Positions 17,996 through 26,559 of a stretch of 64,000 bases of DNA are shown one piece after another. The position numbers and the translations under genes are program-made. Position 1 is the first letter of the stretch; each line of letters begins with the position of its first letter. The notes below the pieces were generated by a model. The model saw only the letters and a list, made by a program, of their open reading frames with translations, did not search any database and had not been told where the DNA came from. Origin of the DNA: Pseudomaricurvus alkylphenolicus (GTDB lineage Bacteria > Pseudomonadota > Gammaproteobacteria > Pseudomonadales > Cellvibrionaceae); NCBI RefSeq assembly GCF_011683955.1, contig NZ_JAAQPI010000011.1, forward strand, positions 124,001-188,000, given 5' to 3'.

Positions 17996-19368
17996 AAATG
18001 AGTTTTGCTAAACGCTGCCTCGCCGTGGCAGCCGCTGGTATGTTGAGCGCCAGCGCCGTTATGGCTCAAGAGAAGGCCCAGTCTCTTGATCAACTGTTGA
18101 ACATGGTTAAAGACAGCAAGGTTTCCGAAAGTGCCGAGCACAAAAAGCGTGAAGCCGAGTTCCGTCGCCAGAAGGCCAATCAGCAGAACCTGCTGAACCA
18201 GGCCAAAACCACCAAAAAGAACGAAGAAAACCGTTCTGCCCGTCTGGAAAAGCAGTACGAGCAGCAGGAACTGGACGTAGCGGCCAAGCGCAAGCAGCTG
18301 CAAGAGCGTCTGGGTTCTCTGAAGGAACTGTTCGGTCACCTGACCTCTACCGCGGGCGACCTGCGTACCAACCTCGCCACCTCTATCGTATCTGCTCAGA
18401 TCCCTGGCCGTGCGGCCTTCCTGGATGAGCTGATCGAGAAGATGAACAGCGCTACCCAGCTGCCCACCATCGAAGAGATCGAGCGTCTGTGGTACGAAAT
18501 CCAGCGTGAAACCATTGAAGGCAGCAAGACTGTCAAGTTCACTGGTACCGTTATCAAGCCTAATGGCGAGCAGGCCACTCAGGACGTTGTTCGTGTAGGT
18601 AACTTCCAGCTGCTGTCTGACGGCGCTTACCTGGAATTCCTGCAGCAGGGCGAGAAAATGGCCGAGCTGACCCGTCAGCCTGCCGGCGATCTGCAAACAG
18701 CTGCTGCGACCCTGCAGGGTTCCACTAGCGGTTTCACCCGCGTAGGCATCGACCCCACCGGACCTTCCGGCGGTTCCTACCTGGCGGCTTTGATCAACAG
18801 CCCTTCTATTGTTGAGCGTTGGCACCAGGGTGGCCTGGTTGGCTACATCATCTCTGGCGTCGGTGCATTCGCTATGCTGCTGGCTCTGTGGCGCTTTGTC
18901 GTCCTGGCTGGTATCTCCGCCAAGGTTAGCTCTCAGCTGAAGGCCTCTTCTGCCAACACCAACAACCCACTGGGTCGCGTGCTGAAGATTGCAGAAGACA
19001 ACAAGGGTCTGGACGGCGAGTCTCTGGAGCTGAAGCTGGAAGAAGCTGTGCTGAAAGAGCGTCCCGCTATCGAATCCGGCCTCAACCTGTTGAAGATCAT
19101 CTCCATGGTAGCTCCGCTGCTGGGTCTGCTGGGTACTGTTACCGGTATGATCATCACCTTCCAGGCGATCACCATCTTCGGTGCCGGTGATCCTAAAGCC
19201 ATGGCGGGCGGTATCTCCGGTGCTCTGGTAACCACCGTACTGGGTCTGGTTGTAGCCATTCCTACAGTACTGATGCACACCCTCGTTAACGGCCGTGCCA
19301 AGCGTGTTCTCCACATCCTGGAAGAGCAGACTGCTGGTATCATCGCCGAAAACGCTGAAGGCAAGTAA
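17992..19368 (+). CDS. TtpC-like MotA/TolQ/ExbB proton channel family protein
   Basis: A 458-residue protein of the TtpC type found in TonB2 systems. The signal peptide (cleaved near VMAQE) is followed by a charged periplasmic coiled coil (about 40-110), a second periplasmic region (110-260), then three membrane helices with the MotA/TolQ/ExbB domain (about 275-450), including SMVAPLLGLLGTVTGMI. In Vibrio TtpC is required with ExbB2, ExbD2 and TonB2 for siderophore-receptor energisation. The N-terminal extension separates it from the short ExbB encoded next. Unusually even codon choice suggests high expression. Confidence 0.9.
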   Translation: MKMSFAKRCLAVAAAGMLSASAVMAQEKAQSLDQLLNMVKDSKVSESAEHKKREAEFRRQKANQQNLLNQAKTTKKNEENRSARLEKQYEQQELDVAAKRKQLQERLGSLKELFGHLTSTAGDLRTNLATSIVSAQIPGRAAFLDELIEKMNSATQLPTIEEIERLWYEIQRETIEGSKTVKFTGTVIKPNGEQATQDVVRVGNFQLLSDGAYLEFLQQGEKMAELTRQPAGDLQTAAATLQGSTSGFTRVGIDPTGPSGGSYLAALINSPSIVERWHQGGLVGYIISGVGAFAMLLALWRFVVLAGISAKVSSQLKASSANTNNPLGRVLKIAEDNKGLDGESLELKLEEAVLKERPAIESGLNLLKIISMVAPLLGLLGTVTGMIITFQAITIFGAGDPKAMAGGISGALVTTVLGLVVAIPTVLMHTLVNGRAKRVLHILEEQTAGIIAENAEGK

Positions 19369-19379
19369 GGAGAAGTCGC

Positions 19380-19907
19380 ATGTTGGCATTGATGGACGCA
19401 CTTGCAGCCATTAAAGCCTTTGTGGATCAAGGCGGTTTTGTTCTGTATCTGATCGCCGCCTTGACCTTCGTCATGTGGACTCTGATTTTCGAACGTGTCT
19501 GGTATTTCCACGGGTCTCTGAAGAAAGACGTTCAGAATGCCCTGGACACCTGGGAAGCGCGCCCCGAGCGTAAATCCTGGAATGCTCACCAGATTCGTTA
19601 TGCACTGATCTCTCGCGTATCCGAGAAGGTTTCAACCAATATGGACATGGTTGCCACTCTGGTAGCCCTGGCCCCGTTGTTTGGCCTGCTCGGTACAGTT
19701 ACCGGGATGATCGAAGTGTTTACCGTACTGGCGATTACCGGTGGTGGTGACGCGAAATCTATGGCTGGCGGTGTATCCAAAGCTACTATCCCGACAATGG
19801 CGGGTATGGTTGCGGCACTGTCGGGCGTATTTGGCAACACCTACATCACCCGTACCGCAGAGCGTGAAAATCAGCTGCTTGAAGACCACTTGACGATGGA
19901 CCATTAA
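19380..19907 (+). CDS. exbB: ExbB-type proton channel subunit (ExbB2-like)
   Basis: A 175-residue MotA/TolQ/ExbB protein with three predicted membrane helices. The first is near residues 15-35 (VLYLIAALTFVMWTLIF), and the second and third surround ATLVALAPLFGLLGTVTGMI and SKATIPTMAGMVAALSGV. With ExbD it forms the inner-membrane proton-driven motor that energises TonB. It is a short ExbB of the TonB2 class, directly after the TtpC-like gene (11-base gap, AAGGAG ribosome-binding site) and 40 bases before exbD. Confidence 0.92.
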   Translation: MLALMDALAAIKAFVDQGGFVLYLIAALTFVMWTLIFERVWYFHGSLKKDVQNALDTWEARPERKSWNAHQIRYALISRVSEKVSTNMDMVATLVALAPLFGLLGTVTGMIEVFTVLAITGGGDAKSMAGGVSKATIPTMAGMVAALSGVFGNTYITRTAERENQLLEDHLTMDH

Positions 19908-19947
19908 GGCTTGATCAAAGCATTAACCGGTTACTAAGAGAGTTATC

Positions 19948-20352
19948 ATGGGCAGAAGAAATAGTGCAGCTGAAGAAGATCAAAACGCGATCGACTTGAC
20001 GCCGATGCTCGACGTCGTGTTTATCATGTTGATCTTCTTTATCGTAACTGCTTCATTCATTAAAGAAACCGGCATTGAGATTAATCGCCCTGAGGCGACA
20101 ACAGCAGTGCTGAAAAAGAACGCCAACATTCTTGTAGCTGTCAGCTCAAATAATGAAGTTTGGATCGACAAGGCCCGCGTAGACATTCGTGCTGTCAAAG
20201 GCAGTATCGAGCGTTTGCACGCGGAAAACCCGAAAGGGGCCGTGGTGATCCAGGCGGACGATGAGTCTAATATCGAAACTCTCACCAAGGTCGCCCAGGC
20301 GGCCCGAGAGGCTGGCGTATTGGATGTTTCTGTATCTACGGAGAAGAAATAG
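19948..20352 (+). CDS. exbD: ExbD-type biopolymer transport protein
   Basis: A 134-residue ExbD/TolR protein with a short cytoplasmic N-terminus, one membrane helix (VVFIMLIFFIVTASFI), and a periplasmic domain. The essential proton-path aspartate is present in DLTPMLDVVF at the membrane entrance. It partners ExbB to convert the proton gradient into movement of TonB. AGAGAGTT precedes the ATG, and tonB begins six bases after the stop. Confidence 0.94.
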   Translation: MGRRNSAAEEDQNAIDLTPMLDVVFIMLIFFIVTASFIKETGIEINRPEATTAVLKKNANILVAVSSNNEVWIDKARVDIRAVKGSIERLHAENPKGAVVIQADDESNIETLTKVAQAAREAGVLDVSVSTEKK

Positions 20353-20358
20353 ACCGCT

Positions 20359-20967
20359 ATGAATGTTGCAAGATTGTTATTGGCGGGGGTGTTGGCGGCA
20401 GCCACAACCTTTGGCCTACTGTTTTTGATGCACGCATTGATTGCGGCTAACAATAAGCCCCCCGAGGAAGTCGAGGAGCGTAAGGTAGCCGACATTCATA
20501 TGCCTGAGCGTCAGATCGAAACGCAGTACGAAACCGAGAAGCCGGATAAGCCGGAAGACCCGGAAGAGCCGCCGCCCGATATGCCTGAGCCAGAGTTCGA
20601 TCAGCCCGATGTGAACCCTGACGCCCTGAGCATGTCGGCACCTAAGATCAACCCGAACCTGAACGTTAAAGGTGTGGGTGGGTTTGGCTCTGACGGTGAG
20701 TACCTGCCAATTGTGAAGGTACAGCCGCAGTATCCGCGCCGCGCCCTGTCACGTGGTATCGAAGGTTACGTTATTGTTGAATTCACAGTGACCACCAACG
20801 GCTCCGTTCGCGATCCCGTTGTGGTTGAGGCAGATCCACCCAATATCTTCAACCGTGCCGCTATGAAGGCCGCGCTGAAGTTTAAGTACAAGCCCCGTGT
20901 TATTGACGGTGAGCCGGTGGAAGTGCCTGGTGTACGCAACAAGATCACCTTTGCTATTGCCAAGTAA
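20359..20967 (+). CDS. tonB: TonB energy-transducing protein
   Basis: A 202-residue TonB family protein. One N-terminal membrane anchor (about residues 5-32) precedes a Glu/Pro-rich periplasmic spacer (about 45-95, EEPPPDMPEPEFDQPD), shorter and more acidic than in E. coli TonB. The C-terminal TonB domain (about 115-200) contains YPRRALSRGIEGYVIVEF and ends in the usual beta strand. This short form is typical of TonB2. It should contact TonB boxes of outer-membrane receptors; no receptor gene lies in the window. Confidence 0.93.
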   Translation: MNVARLLLAGVLAAATTFGLLFLMHALIAANNKPPEEVEERKVADIHMPERQIETQYETEKPDKPEDPEEPPPDMPEPEFDQPDVNPDALSMSAPKINPNLNVKGVGGFGSDGEYLPIVKVQPQYPRRALSRGIEGYVIVEFTVTTNGSVRDPVVVEADPPNIFNRAAMKAALKFKYKPRVIDGEPVEVPGVRNKITFAIAK

Positions 20968-20970
20968 ACA

Positions 20971-22326
20971 ATGGGAAAGACTATGAAGATGACGGCTAGG
21001 GTTTCGAAGCTCGTCAGACAAACTCTCCTGGCGGCGCCAATTGCTTTGGCGCCAGCGGCCTCGAGTGTTGTACTGCAGTCTCTGGGTATGGAAGCGCTGT
21101 CTGCCGGCAGTGTCTTCGCTCAGGAAGGCGAGAAGCAGAAACCGAAATACAAGACGAAAAAATCATACTCTCTGCGTCAGCCCGTATTTAAAGATTTCGC
21201 AAAGGTTCAGGAAAAGACCGACGCCAATGATTGGCCTGGTGCGCTGGAGGTCCTTAACGACATCCGCAAGAAAAGCGAAAAGTACACCAGCTTTGAAAAG
21301 GCGAATCTGTGGAATTATTACGGTTGGGTGTATTACTCCCTGGAGAATTACCCCGAGGCCCTTCGCTACTACGGCAAGGTTATCGCTGAAGAGCAGCTTT
21401 CTGACGCTCTGAAGATAGGCACTCTGTACACCATGGCACAGCTCATGTTCGTACAAGAGGACTATCGCGGTGCCATCGAAAAGCTGAAGCAGTGGATGGA
21501 GATCCAGCCTATTGTTGGTGCGGATGCGTTTGTACTCCTGGCGCAGGGCTATTACCAGCTCAACGACATGAACAACGCGCTGACAAACATCAACACAGCG
21601 GTTGAGCGTTTCGAAAGCAAAGGCAAGGTTCCCAAGGAAAACTGGTACACCCTGCAGCGTGCGGTTTACTTTGAGAAGGGCGATAACAAGAAAGTTATCG
21701 AAATTCTCCACAAGTTGCTGCGCCACTATCCGAAGCCCACTTACTGGAAGCAGTTGTCCGGTATGTACGGTGCCGAGGGGCAGGAAAAGAACCAGCTTCA
21801 CTCTCTGGAAGTGGTTTACCTGATGGGTGAGCTGGGCAAAGAGAAGGAATTGCTGAACCTGGCTTACCTGTTTATGGGTGAGGATGTGCCTTATAAAGCA
21901 GCCCGGATTATCGAAAAAGGTATGAAGGCCGGCATTATTGAGGAAACCTCCAAGAACCTGGAAGTACTGGCGACCGCATGGCGCCTGGCCCAGAACGTGA
22001 AAAAGTCTATTCCAGAGATGGAAAAGGCGGCGCAGAAGTCCGACAAGGGCGATCTGTATGCACGTCTGGCAGGTATTTACCTGGATAACGATCAAAACGA
22101 GAAGGCTCTGGAAGCCGGTGCCAAGGCGTACAAGCGCAAGGGTATCAAGCGTCCTGACCAGCTCCAGATTGTTCTGGGTATGGCCAACGCCAACCTTGGT
22201 AAGTACAAAACTGCTATTAAAGAATTTGAAAAGGCCGCCAAAGACAAGCGCAGCCGCAAATTCGCCAGGCAGTGGATCGAGTTTGCCAAGGGCGAGCTCA
22301 AGCGTAAGCAGTCTCTGGGTATCTAA
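20971..22326 (+). CDS. TPR-repeat protein of the TonB2-type operon
   Basis: A protein of up to 451 residues with an N-terminal signal sequence (hydrophobic stretch to about residue 50) and tetratricopeptide-like repeats over most of its length. Examples are WNYYGWVYYSLENYPEALRY, YQLNDMNNALTNINTA and ARLAGIYLDNDQNEKALEAG. TPR proteins close TonB2 operons in vibrios and relatives and are thought to be periplasmic scaffolds. ATG 20971 or ATG 20983 is possible; the second has GGGAAAG just upstream and gives 447 residues. It is the last gene of the operon. Confidence 0.88.
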   Translation: MGKTMKMTARVSKLVRQTLLAAPIALAPAASSVVLQSLGMEALSAGSVFAQEGEKQKPKYKTKKSYSLRQPVFKDFAKVQEKTDANDWPGALEVLNDIRKKSEKYTSFEKANLWNYYGWVYYSLENYPEALRYYGKVIAEEQLSDALKIGTLYTMAQLMFVQEDYRGAIEKLKQWMEIQPIVGADAFVLLAQGYYQLNDMNNALTNINTAVERFESKGKVPKENWYTLQRAVYFEKGDNKKVIEILHKLLRHYPKPTYWKQLSGMYGAEGQEKNQLHSLEVVYLMGELGKEKELLNLAYLFMGEDVPYKAARIIEKGMKAGIIEETSKNLEVLATAWRLAQNVKKSIPEMEKAAQKSDKGDLYARLAGIYLDNDQNEKALEAGAKAYKRKGIKRPDQLQIVLGMANANLGKYKTAIKEFEKAAKDKRSRKFARQWIEFAKGELKRKQSLGI

Positions 22327-22403
22327 ACCCAACTGCTTACGAGAGTACCTGTCGGTTTCAGTCTCTGCATTGGGCTGACAGGTTACTCAAGCATTTCTTT
22401 GTT

Positions 22404-22457
22404 CCCGCCGGTGCGATCCGCGGGCGGGGGCACCGATGTGGCTCACGAGGCCACATC
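22404..22457. terminator. Two hairpins between convergent TPR and Crp/Fnr genes
   Basis: CCCGCC at 22404-22409 pairs with GGCGGG at 22423-22428. Immediately after, GATGTGGC at 22435-22442 pairs exactly with GCCACATC at 22450-22457 around a 7-base loop. There is no clear T-run on either strand, so termination is inferred from position between two convergent genes. Confidence 0.4.
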
Positions 22458-22488
22458 AACCGTTGCTCTTCTATCGTTTCTTCTCTTT

Positions 22489-23190
22489 TCAGTCTTCGTC
22501 GCGATCGGCGGCTACCTGTTTCAATCCTTCCAGGTCCAACAGTTCGATCTTGCGGTAACCCAAGTCGATCAAGCCTTCGGACTGCCATTGTTTGACCGCT
22601 TTGTTGATGTGCTGCCGACTGACGCCCAGGGAGGCGGCGAGCTCTTCCTGGGAGACACTGATGGTGAGCGCAGATTCCTGCAGCTGTTGTTGGCTCTCGC
22701 TGACAAACAGTAATCGGCGAGCGAGTTGTTGGCGCAGCTCCAGGCTGTGGGCATCCTGGTGCATGTTGATAAGGATACGCATGCGGCGGGCGAAGTATTG
22801 CAGCATGGATTCGGTGATTTCGGGGTGTTCGCGCGTTAATGCGTCATAGTCCCGCCGGTTCAGTACGGCGACGGTGCAGTCGGTGCTGGCGATGGCAAAG
22901 TTCTGCCTGGGCTGTTGGTCGACGAAGCTGAGATCGCCGAAGCTGCTGCCGTGCGGGAGTGTGGTGATGGCGACGTCTTTCCCGGACTCGGTGGTGTTGG
23001 TGATGATCACCGTGCCTTCGATAAGGGTGTAGATTTCAACGATTTGGGAGTGGAGGGCGTAGATTTGGTCCTGGCGTTTGTACTGGCGGGTGGTCATGGT
23101 GTCCAGGACCTTTTGCTGCAGGTCTTCTCTTAGCCCGTAGAGCCATTGTTGCGTTGATTTTAATGGGTAGTTTTTGAGTTCTGGCTGCAT
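22489..23190 (-). CDS. Crp/Fnr-family transcriptional regulator
   Basis: A regulator of about 233 residues with an N-terminal cyclic-nucleotide-binding fold (LIEGTVIITN, then GSSFGDLSFVDQQPRQNFA in the phosphate-binding cassette position) and a C-terminal winged helix (ISVSQEELAASLGVSRQHINKAVKQW). No Fnr-type cysteine cluster is seen. Whether it binds cAMP is uncertain: the Arg of the cassette is present but the following Ser is Gln. The frame is open to 23373, but the upstream part reads through a palindromic repeat, so I start at ATG 23190; ATG 23232 is an alternative. Neither has a strong ribosome-binding site. Confidence 0.8.
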   Translation of the reverse strand: MQPELKNYPLKSTQQWLYGLREDLQQKVLDTMTTRQYKRQDQIYALHSQIVEIYTLIEGTVIITNTTESGKDVAITTLPHGSSFGDLSFVDQQPRQNFAIASTDCTVAVLNRRDYDALTREHPEITESMLQYFARRMRILINMHQDAHSLELRQQLARRLLFVSESQQQLQESALTISVSQEELAASLGVSRQHINKAVKQWQSEGLIDLGYRKIELLDLEGLKQVAADRDED

Positions 23191-23221
23191 CTGGGGGACG
23201 TCCAGGCATGGTGCCAGAGCA

Positions 23222-23323
23222 GCGTTCGGCATTTGCTGCTGCGACACGCTCAAGCACATCCATGTGTCGCTCTGCTGCCGCCATCCCTGGCGGCAGACGG
23301 TCGCCTCAGCAAACGCCGAACGC
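23222..23323. repeat. 102-bp nested palindromic element
   Basis: Outer arms at 23222-23238 and 23307-23323 match over 16 of 17 positions as reverse complements. Between them are two more hairpins: GCGACAC (23241-23247) with GTGTCGC (23264-23270), and GCCGCCA (23277-23283) with TGGCGGC (23288-23294). It lies just upstream of the Crp/Fnr start, where that gene's promoter or leader would be. It is non-coding in appearance. Confidence 0.7.
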
Positions 23324-23338
23324 CGCTCCTTTGTAGTC

Positions 23339-23428
23339 GTAGGGTGGATTAGCCGCGCAGCAGCGTAATCCACCGTTGTTGACCGGAGCTTTGGTGGATT
23401 ACGCCGCTTCTCGGCTAATCCACCCTAC
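23339..23428. repeat. Inverted pair of GTAGG-headed palindromes (copies 2 and 3)
   Basis: Copy 2 (about 23339-23375) reads GTAGGGTGGATTAG and ends GTAATCCACC. Copy 3 (about 23394-23428) is its mirror image, beginning GGTGGATTACG and ending CTAATCCACCCTAC. The pair, separated by under 20 bases, forms a long imperfect cruciform like the REP doublets called REPINs. It lies between ilvD and the Crp/Fnr gene. Confidence 0.8.
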
Positions 23429-23457
23429 GAACATGGTAGTGTTTCCGAATTACTCTC

Positions 23458-25293
23458 TTAGTCTAACTGACTCAGATCTCTGACTGCACCTTTGTCCGCA
23501 CTGGTCGCCAGCTTAGCGTAGGCCTTAAGCGCGGCACTGACTTTACGCGGGCGTTCCTTGACAGGTTTCCAACCCAGTTTGTCTTGTTCGGCTCGGCGTT
23601 GGGCCAGTTCTTCGTCGCTGATCAGTACGTCGATGCTGCGGTTGGGAATGTCAATTTTGATGCGATCACCGTTGCGCACCAGACCGATGGCACCGCCGGC
23701 GGCGGCTTCCGGGGAAACGTGGCCAATGGAGAGGCCGGAGGTTCCGCCGGAGAAACGGCCGTCGGTCAGCAGAGCACATTCTTTGCCCAGGCCTTTGGAT
23801 TTGATGTAGGAGGTGGGGTAGAGCATTTCCTGCATGCCCGGGCCTCCGCGGGGGCCTTCGTAGCGGACGATGACGATGTCGCCGGCTTTGACCTTGTCGT
23901 CGAGAATGTCGCGCACGGCTTCGTCCTGGGATTCGGTCACGTAAGCGCTGCCCTCGAACACGAGGATGGATTCGTCAACACCGGCGGTTTTTACCACGCA
24001 GCCATCGAGGGCGATGTTACCTTTGAGGACCGCAAGGCCACCCTCCAGGCTAAAGGCGTTTTCCAGGGAGCGGATGCAGCCATTGGCGCGGTCGGCGTCG
24101 AGGCTGGGCCAGCGGGTGGACTGGCTAAAGGCAACCTGGGTGGGAATGCCCGCCGGGCCGGCTTTGTAGAACTCCATCACTTCGGGGCTCGGACTGCGCA
24201 TGATATCCCACTGGTCCAGGGCGTCCTTCATGGTGGCGCTGTGAACGGTGGGCAGCTCGGAGTGCAGCAGGCCGGCACGATCGAGTTCACCGAGGATAGC
24301 CATGATACCACCGGCGCGGTGAACGTCTTCGATGTGGTATTTCTGGGTGTTGGGGGCGACCTTGCACAACTGCGGAATTTTCAGTGACAGACGATTGATG
24401 TCGTCCATGGTGAAGTCGACCTCGGCCTCTTGGGCGATGGCCAGCAGGTGCAGAATGGTGTTGGTGGAGCCACCCATGGCGATGTCGAGGGCAACACAAT
24501 TCTCGAAGGCTTCGAAGGTGCCGATGGAGCGGGGCAGAACACTCTCGTCGTCATTTTCATAGTAGCGTTTGGCCATGTCGACAATGGTGCGGCCTGCTCG
24601 CAGGAACAACTGCTCGCGGTCGGCGTGGGTTGCTACAACGGTGCCGTTGCCTGGTAATGCCAATCCGAGGGCTTCTGCAAGGCAGTTCATGGAGTTTGCA
24701 GTGAACATACCGGAGCAGGAACCACAGGTCGGGCAGGCGCTGCGCTCAATCGCATCTACCGTCTCGTCTGAGACATTATCGTCCGCCGCAACCACCATGG
24801 CGTCAACCAGGTCGAGTTTGTGATCGGCGAGTTTGGTCTTGCCGGCTTCCATGGGGCCACCGGTGACGAAGATCACAGGGATGTTCAGGCGCATGGAGGC
24901 CATCAGCATGCCCGGGGTGATTTTGTCGCAATTGGAGATACACACCAGGGCGTCGGCGCAGTGGGCGTTGACCATGTATTCGACGCTGTCGGCAATGATG
25001 TCTCGCGATGGCAGGCTGTAGAGCATGCCGTCGTGACCCATGGCGATGCCGTCGTCTACAGCGATGGTATTAAACTCCTTGGCGACACCACCCGCTTTTT
25101 CGATTTCCCGGGCCACCAGTTGACCCATGTCCTTCAGGTGAACGTGCCCGGGCACGAACTGGGTAAAGGAGTTGGAAACGGCGATAATCGGCTTGTGGAA
25201 ATCCTCGTCTTTCATCCCGGTGGCGCGCCACAGGGCGCGGGCGCCGGCCATGTTGCGACCGGCGGTGGATGTTTTGGAGCGATAGGCGGGCAT
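23458..25293 (-). CDS. ilvD: Dihydroxy-acid dehydratase
   Basis: IlvD (611 residues) dehydrates dihydroxy-isovalerate and dihydroxy-methylvalerate to the keto acids that precede valine and isoleucine. It is an iron-sulfur enzyme, and the cluster cysteines are visible in [13 protein letters not shown] and [18 protein letters not shown]. The N-terminus [27 protein letters not shown] is split by no gap and has the usual form. ilvE, which finishes the pathway, lies 36 kb away in the same window. Its upstream region carries an AGGTGACTCC leader ribosome-binding site. Confidence 0.97.
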   Translation of the reverse strand: MPAYRSKTSTAGRNMAGARALWRATGMKDEDFHKPIIAVSNSFTQFVPGHVHLKDMGQLVAREIEKAGGVAKEFNTIAVDDGIAMGHDGMLYSLPSRDIIADSVEYMVNAHCADALVCISNCDKITPGMLMASMRLNIPVIFVTGGPMEAGKTKLADHKLDLVDAMVVAADDNVSDETVDAIERSACPTCGSCSGMFTANSMNCLAEALGLALPGNGTVVATHADREQLFLRAGRTIVDMAKRYYENDDESVLPRSIGTFEAFENCVALDIAMGGSTNTILHLLAIAQEAEVDFTMDDINRLSLKIPQLCKVAPNTQKYHIEDVHRAGGIMAILGELDRAGLLHSELPTVHSATMKDALDQWDIMRSPSPEVMEFYKAGPAGIPTQVAFSQSTRWPSLDADRANGCIRSLENAFSLEGGLAVLKGNIALDGCVVKTAGVDESILVFEGSAYVTESQDEAVRDILDDKVKAGDIVIVRYEGPRGGPGMQEMLYPTSYIKSKGLGKECALLTDGRFSGGTSGLSIGHVSPEAAAGGAIGLVRNGDRIKIDIPNRSIDVLISDEELAQRRAEQDKLGWKPVKERPRKVSAALKAYAKLATSADKGAVRDLSQLD

Positions 25294-25354
25294 GGAGTCA
25301 CCTCGGCAAAGTCAGGACTAATCAATCAGGCCCGGCATTTTAGCAGACTTTTCT

Positions 25355-26368
25355 CTATTTACCTGTCTGGATTTGTTGGTCTCGGTACTCGTTGGGCGTG
25401 CACTGAAAGTGCCGGCGGAAAGCGCGGCGAAAGTTGCCCGCATCCTGGTACCCCAGGAGGGCGGCAATAGCCTCAACGCTGGTGTCAGTATCACACAGAT
25501 AGTGATCGGCCCACTCCATCACTACTTGCAGGCGCAGGTCACGATAGCTCTGTTGTTCCTCATGCAGCCGCCGAAGCAGGGTGCGCTCCGATAATGCCAG
25601 GTGTCTGGCGACTTCGTTGAGGTCGGGCAGTGGTGGGCGTTTGCCCCGCAGCAGGCTGAGGATATGCTGGCTGTATAGCTGACGGTCGCGGCTGTTGAGT
25701 TCGGTCATCAGGGCCAGTGAGTTATTTCGGCCGCGCTCCCAAAGCGCCTGGTTAAAATAGGGCGAAGGGGCTTGCGTCAGGCTTCGGGGAATGTCGATAC
25801 CGCTGGAGTCGGCGTCAAATTCGCAGGGACAATGGAAAGCCTCCTCGTAGCGTTTTGAGTATTCGGGCTCTGGGAAGGAAAACCAATAACGGCCCTCGGT
25901 GAAGGGGCGTCCCAGTACCAGTTCAATGGCATTCTGGAGGCTGAGAATCATAACTTCGTGCTGAGTTCGCCGAGTGCTATCCAGCGAACTTGTTTCCCGG
26001 GCTCGCAGGCGAAGCTTTTTCAATCCAACCCAGACCTCCATCTCAATGTATTCCGCCTGCAAGCGACTGAAGTCGCCAATCGCCTGCATGACCTCCATCA
26101 GGTTGGGCGCTGCAATCGCGGCGAACATGGCCTCACCGCTCATCATCAGGTTGGGGTGTCGACCAAAACGCAGCCCCAATCCAGGGTCGTTGCTGGCTTC
26201 CAGGGCATTTTCCAGCAGGCGATTGAAATCCTGCAGCGGCATCTGGGGTTGTTGCAGGATTTGGTTGGCCTCCAATTGCAGGCCTTTGAGCAGGGCGGGC
26301 CAGGGGTCACCTAGTGGAGATAATTCGCGGGCAATCAAGCGAGCAAAGAGTGTGGAAATTCGAGGCAT
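25355..26368 (-). CDS. AraC-family transcriptional regulator (arabinose-binding-domain type)
   Basis: A 337-residue regulator. The N-terminal 210 residues match the AraC-type ligand/dimerisation domain found in OruR/ArgR-like regulators of Pseudomonas (LGLRFGRHPNLMMSGEAMFA). The C-terminal 100 residues form the double helix-turn-helix, with EVARHLALSERTLLRRL and AIAALLGYQDAGNFRRAF. I use ATG 26368; a GTG at 26404 would add 12 residues. It sits between ilvD and argA on the same strand. The ligand is unknown; regulation of amino-acid metabolism is only a guess from context. Confidence 0.85.
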   Translation of the reverse strand: MPRISTLFARLIARELSPLGDPWPALLKGLQLEANQILQQPQMPLQDFNRLLENALEASNDPGLGLRFGRHPNLMMSGEAMFAAIAAPNLMEVMQAIGDFSRLQAEYIEMEVWVGLKKLRLRARETSSLDSTRRTQHEVMILSLQNAIELVLGRPFTEGRYWFSFPEPEYSKRYEEAFHCPCEFDADSSGIDIPRSLTQAPSPYFNQALWERGRNNSLALMTELNSRDRQLYSQHILSLLRGKRPPLPDLNEVARHLALSERTLLRRLHEEQQSYRDLRLQVVMEWADHYLCDTDTSVEAIAALLGYQDAGNFRRAFRRHFQCTPNEYRDQQIQTGK

Positions 26369-26559
26369 AGTGTCCGGAGGAGTGTTTTTCAAATTCGGTG
26401 ACACTTGGCATTAAATGACACCCTGTTGGCAAGCTTAACACTGGGGGCGCTCAGAGGTAAGGGTACCAATATTCGCTGAATCCAATCAGGCGGAGAGCGA
26501 TATGCCTCAAACTATGAAGGCTTCGTCCCTTAAAACCGGAGAAAGCGGGTTAAGCGAAG

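Noticed and set aside
17857-19401. 514-codon minus-strand frame opposite the TtpC-like gene
   Set aside because: It is the antisense of a gene with very regular codon use, which removes stops on the other strand; no family sequence.
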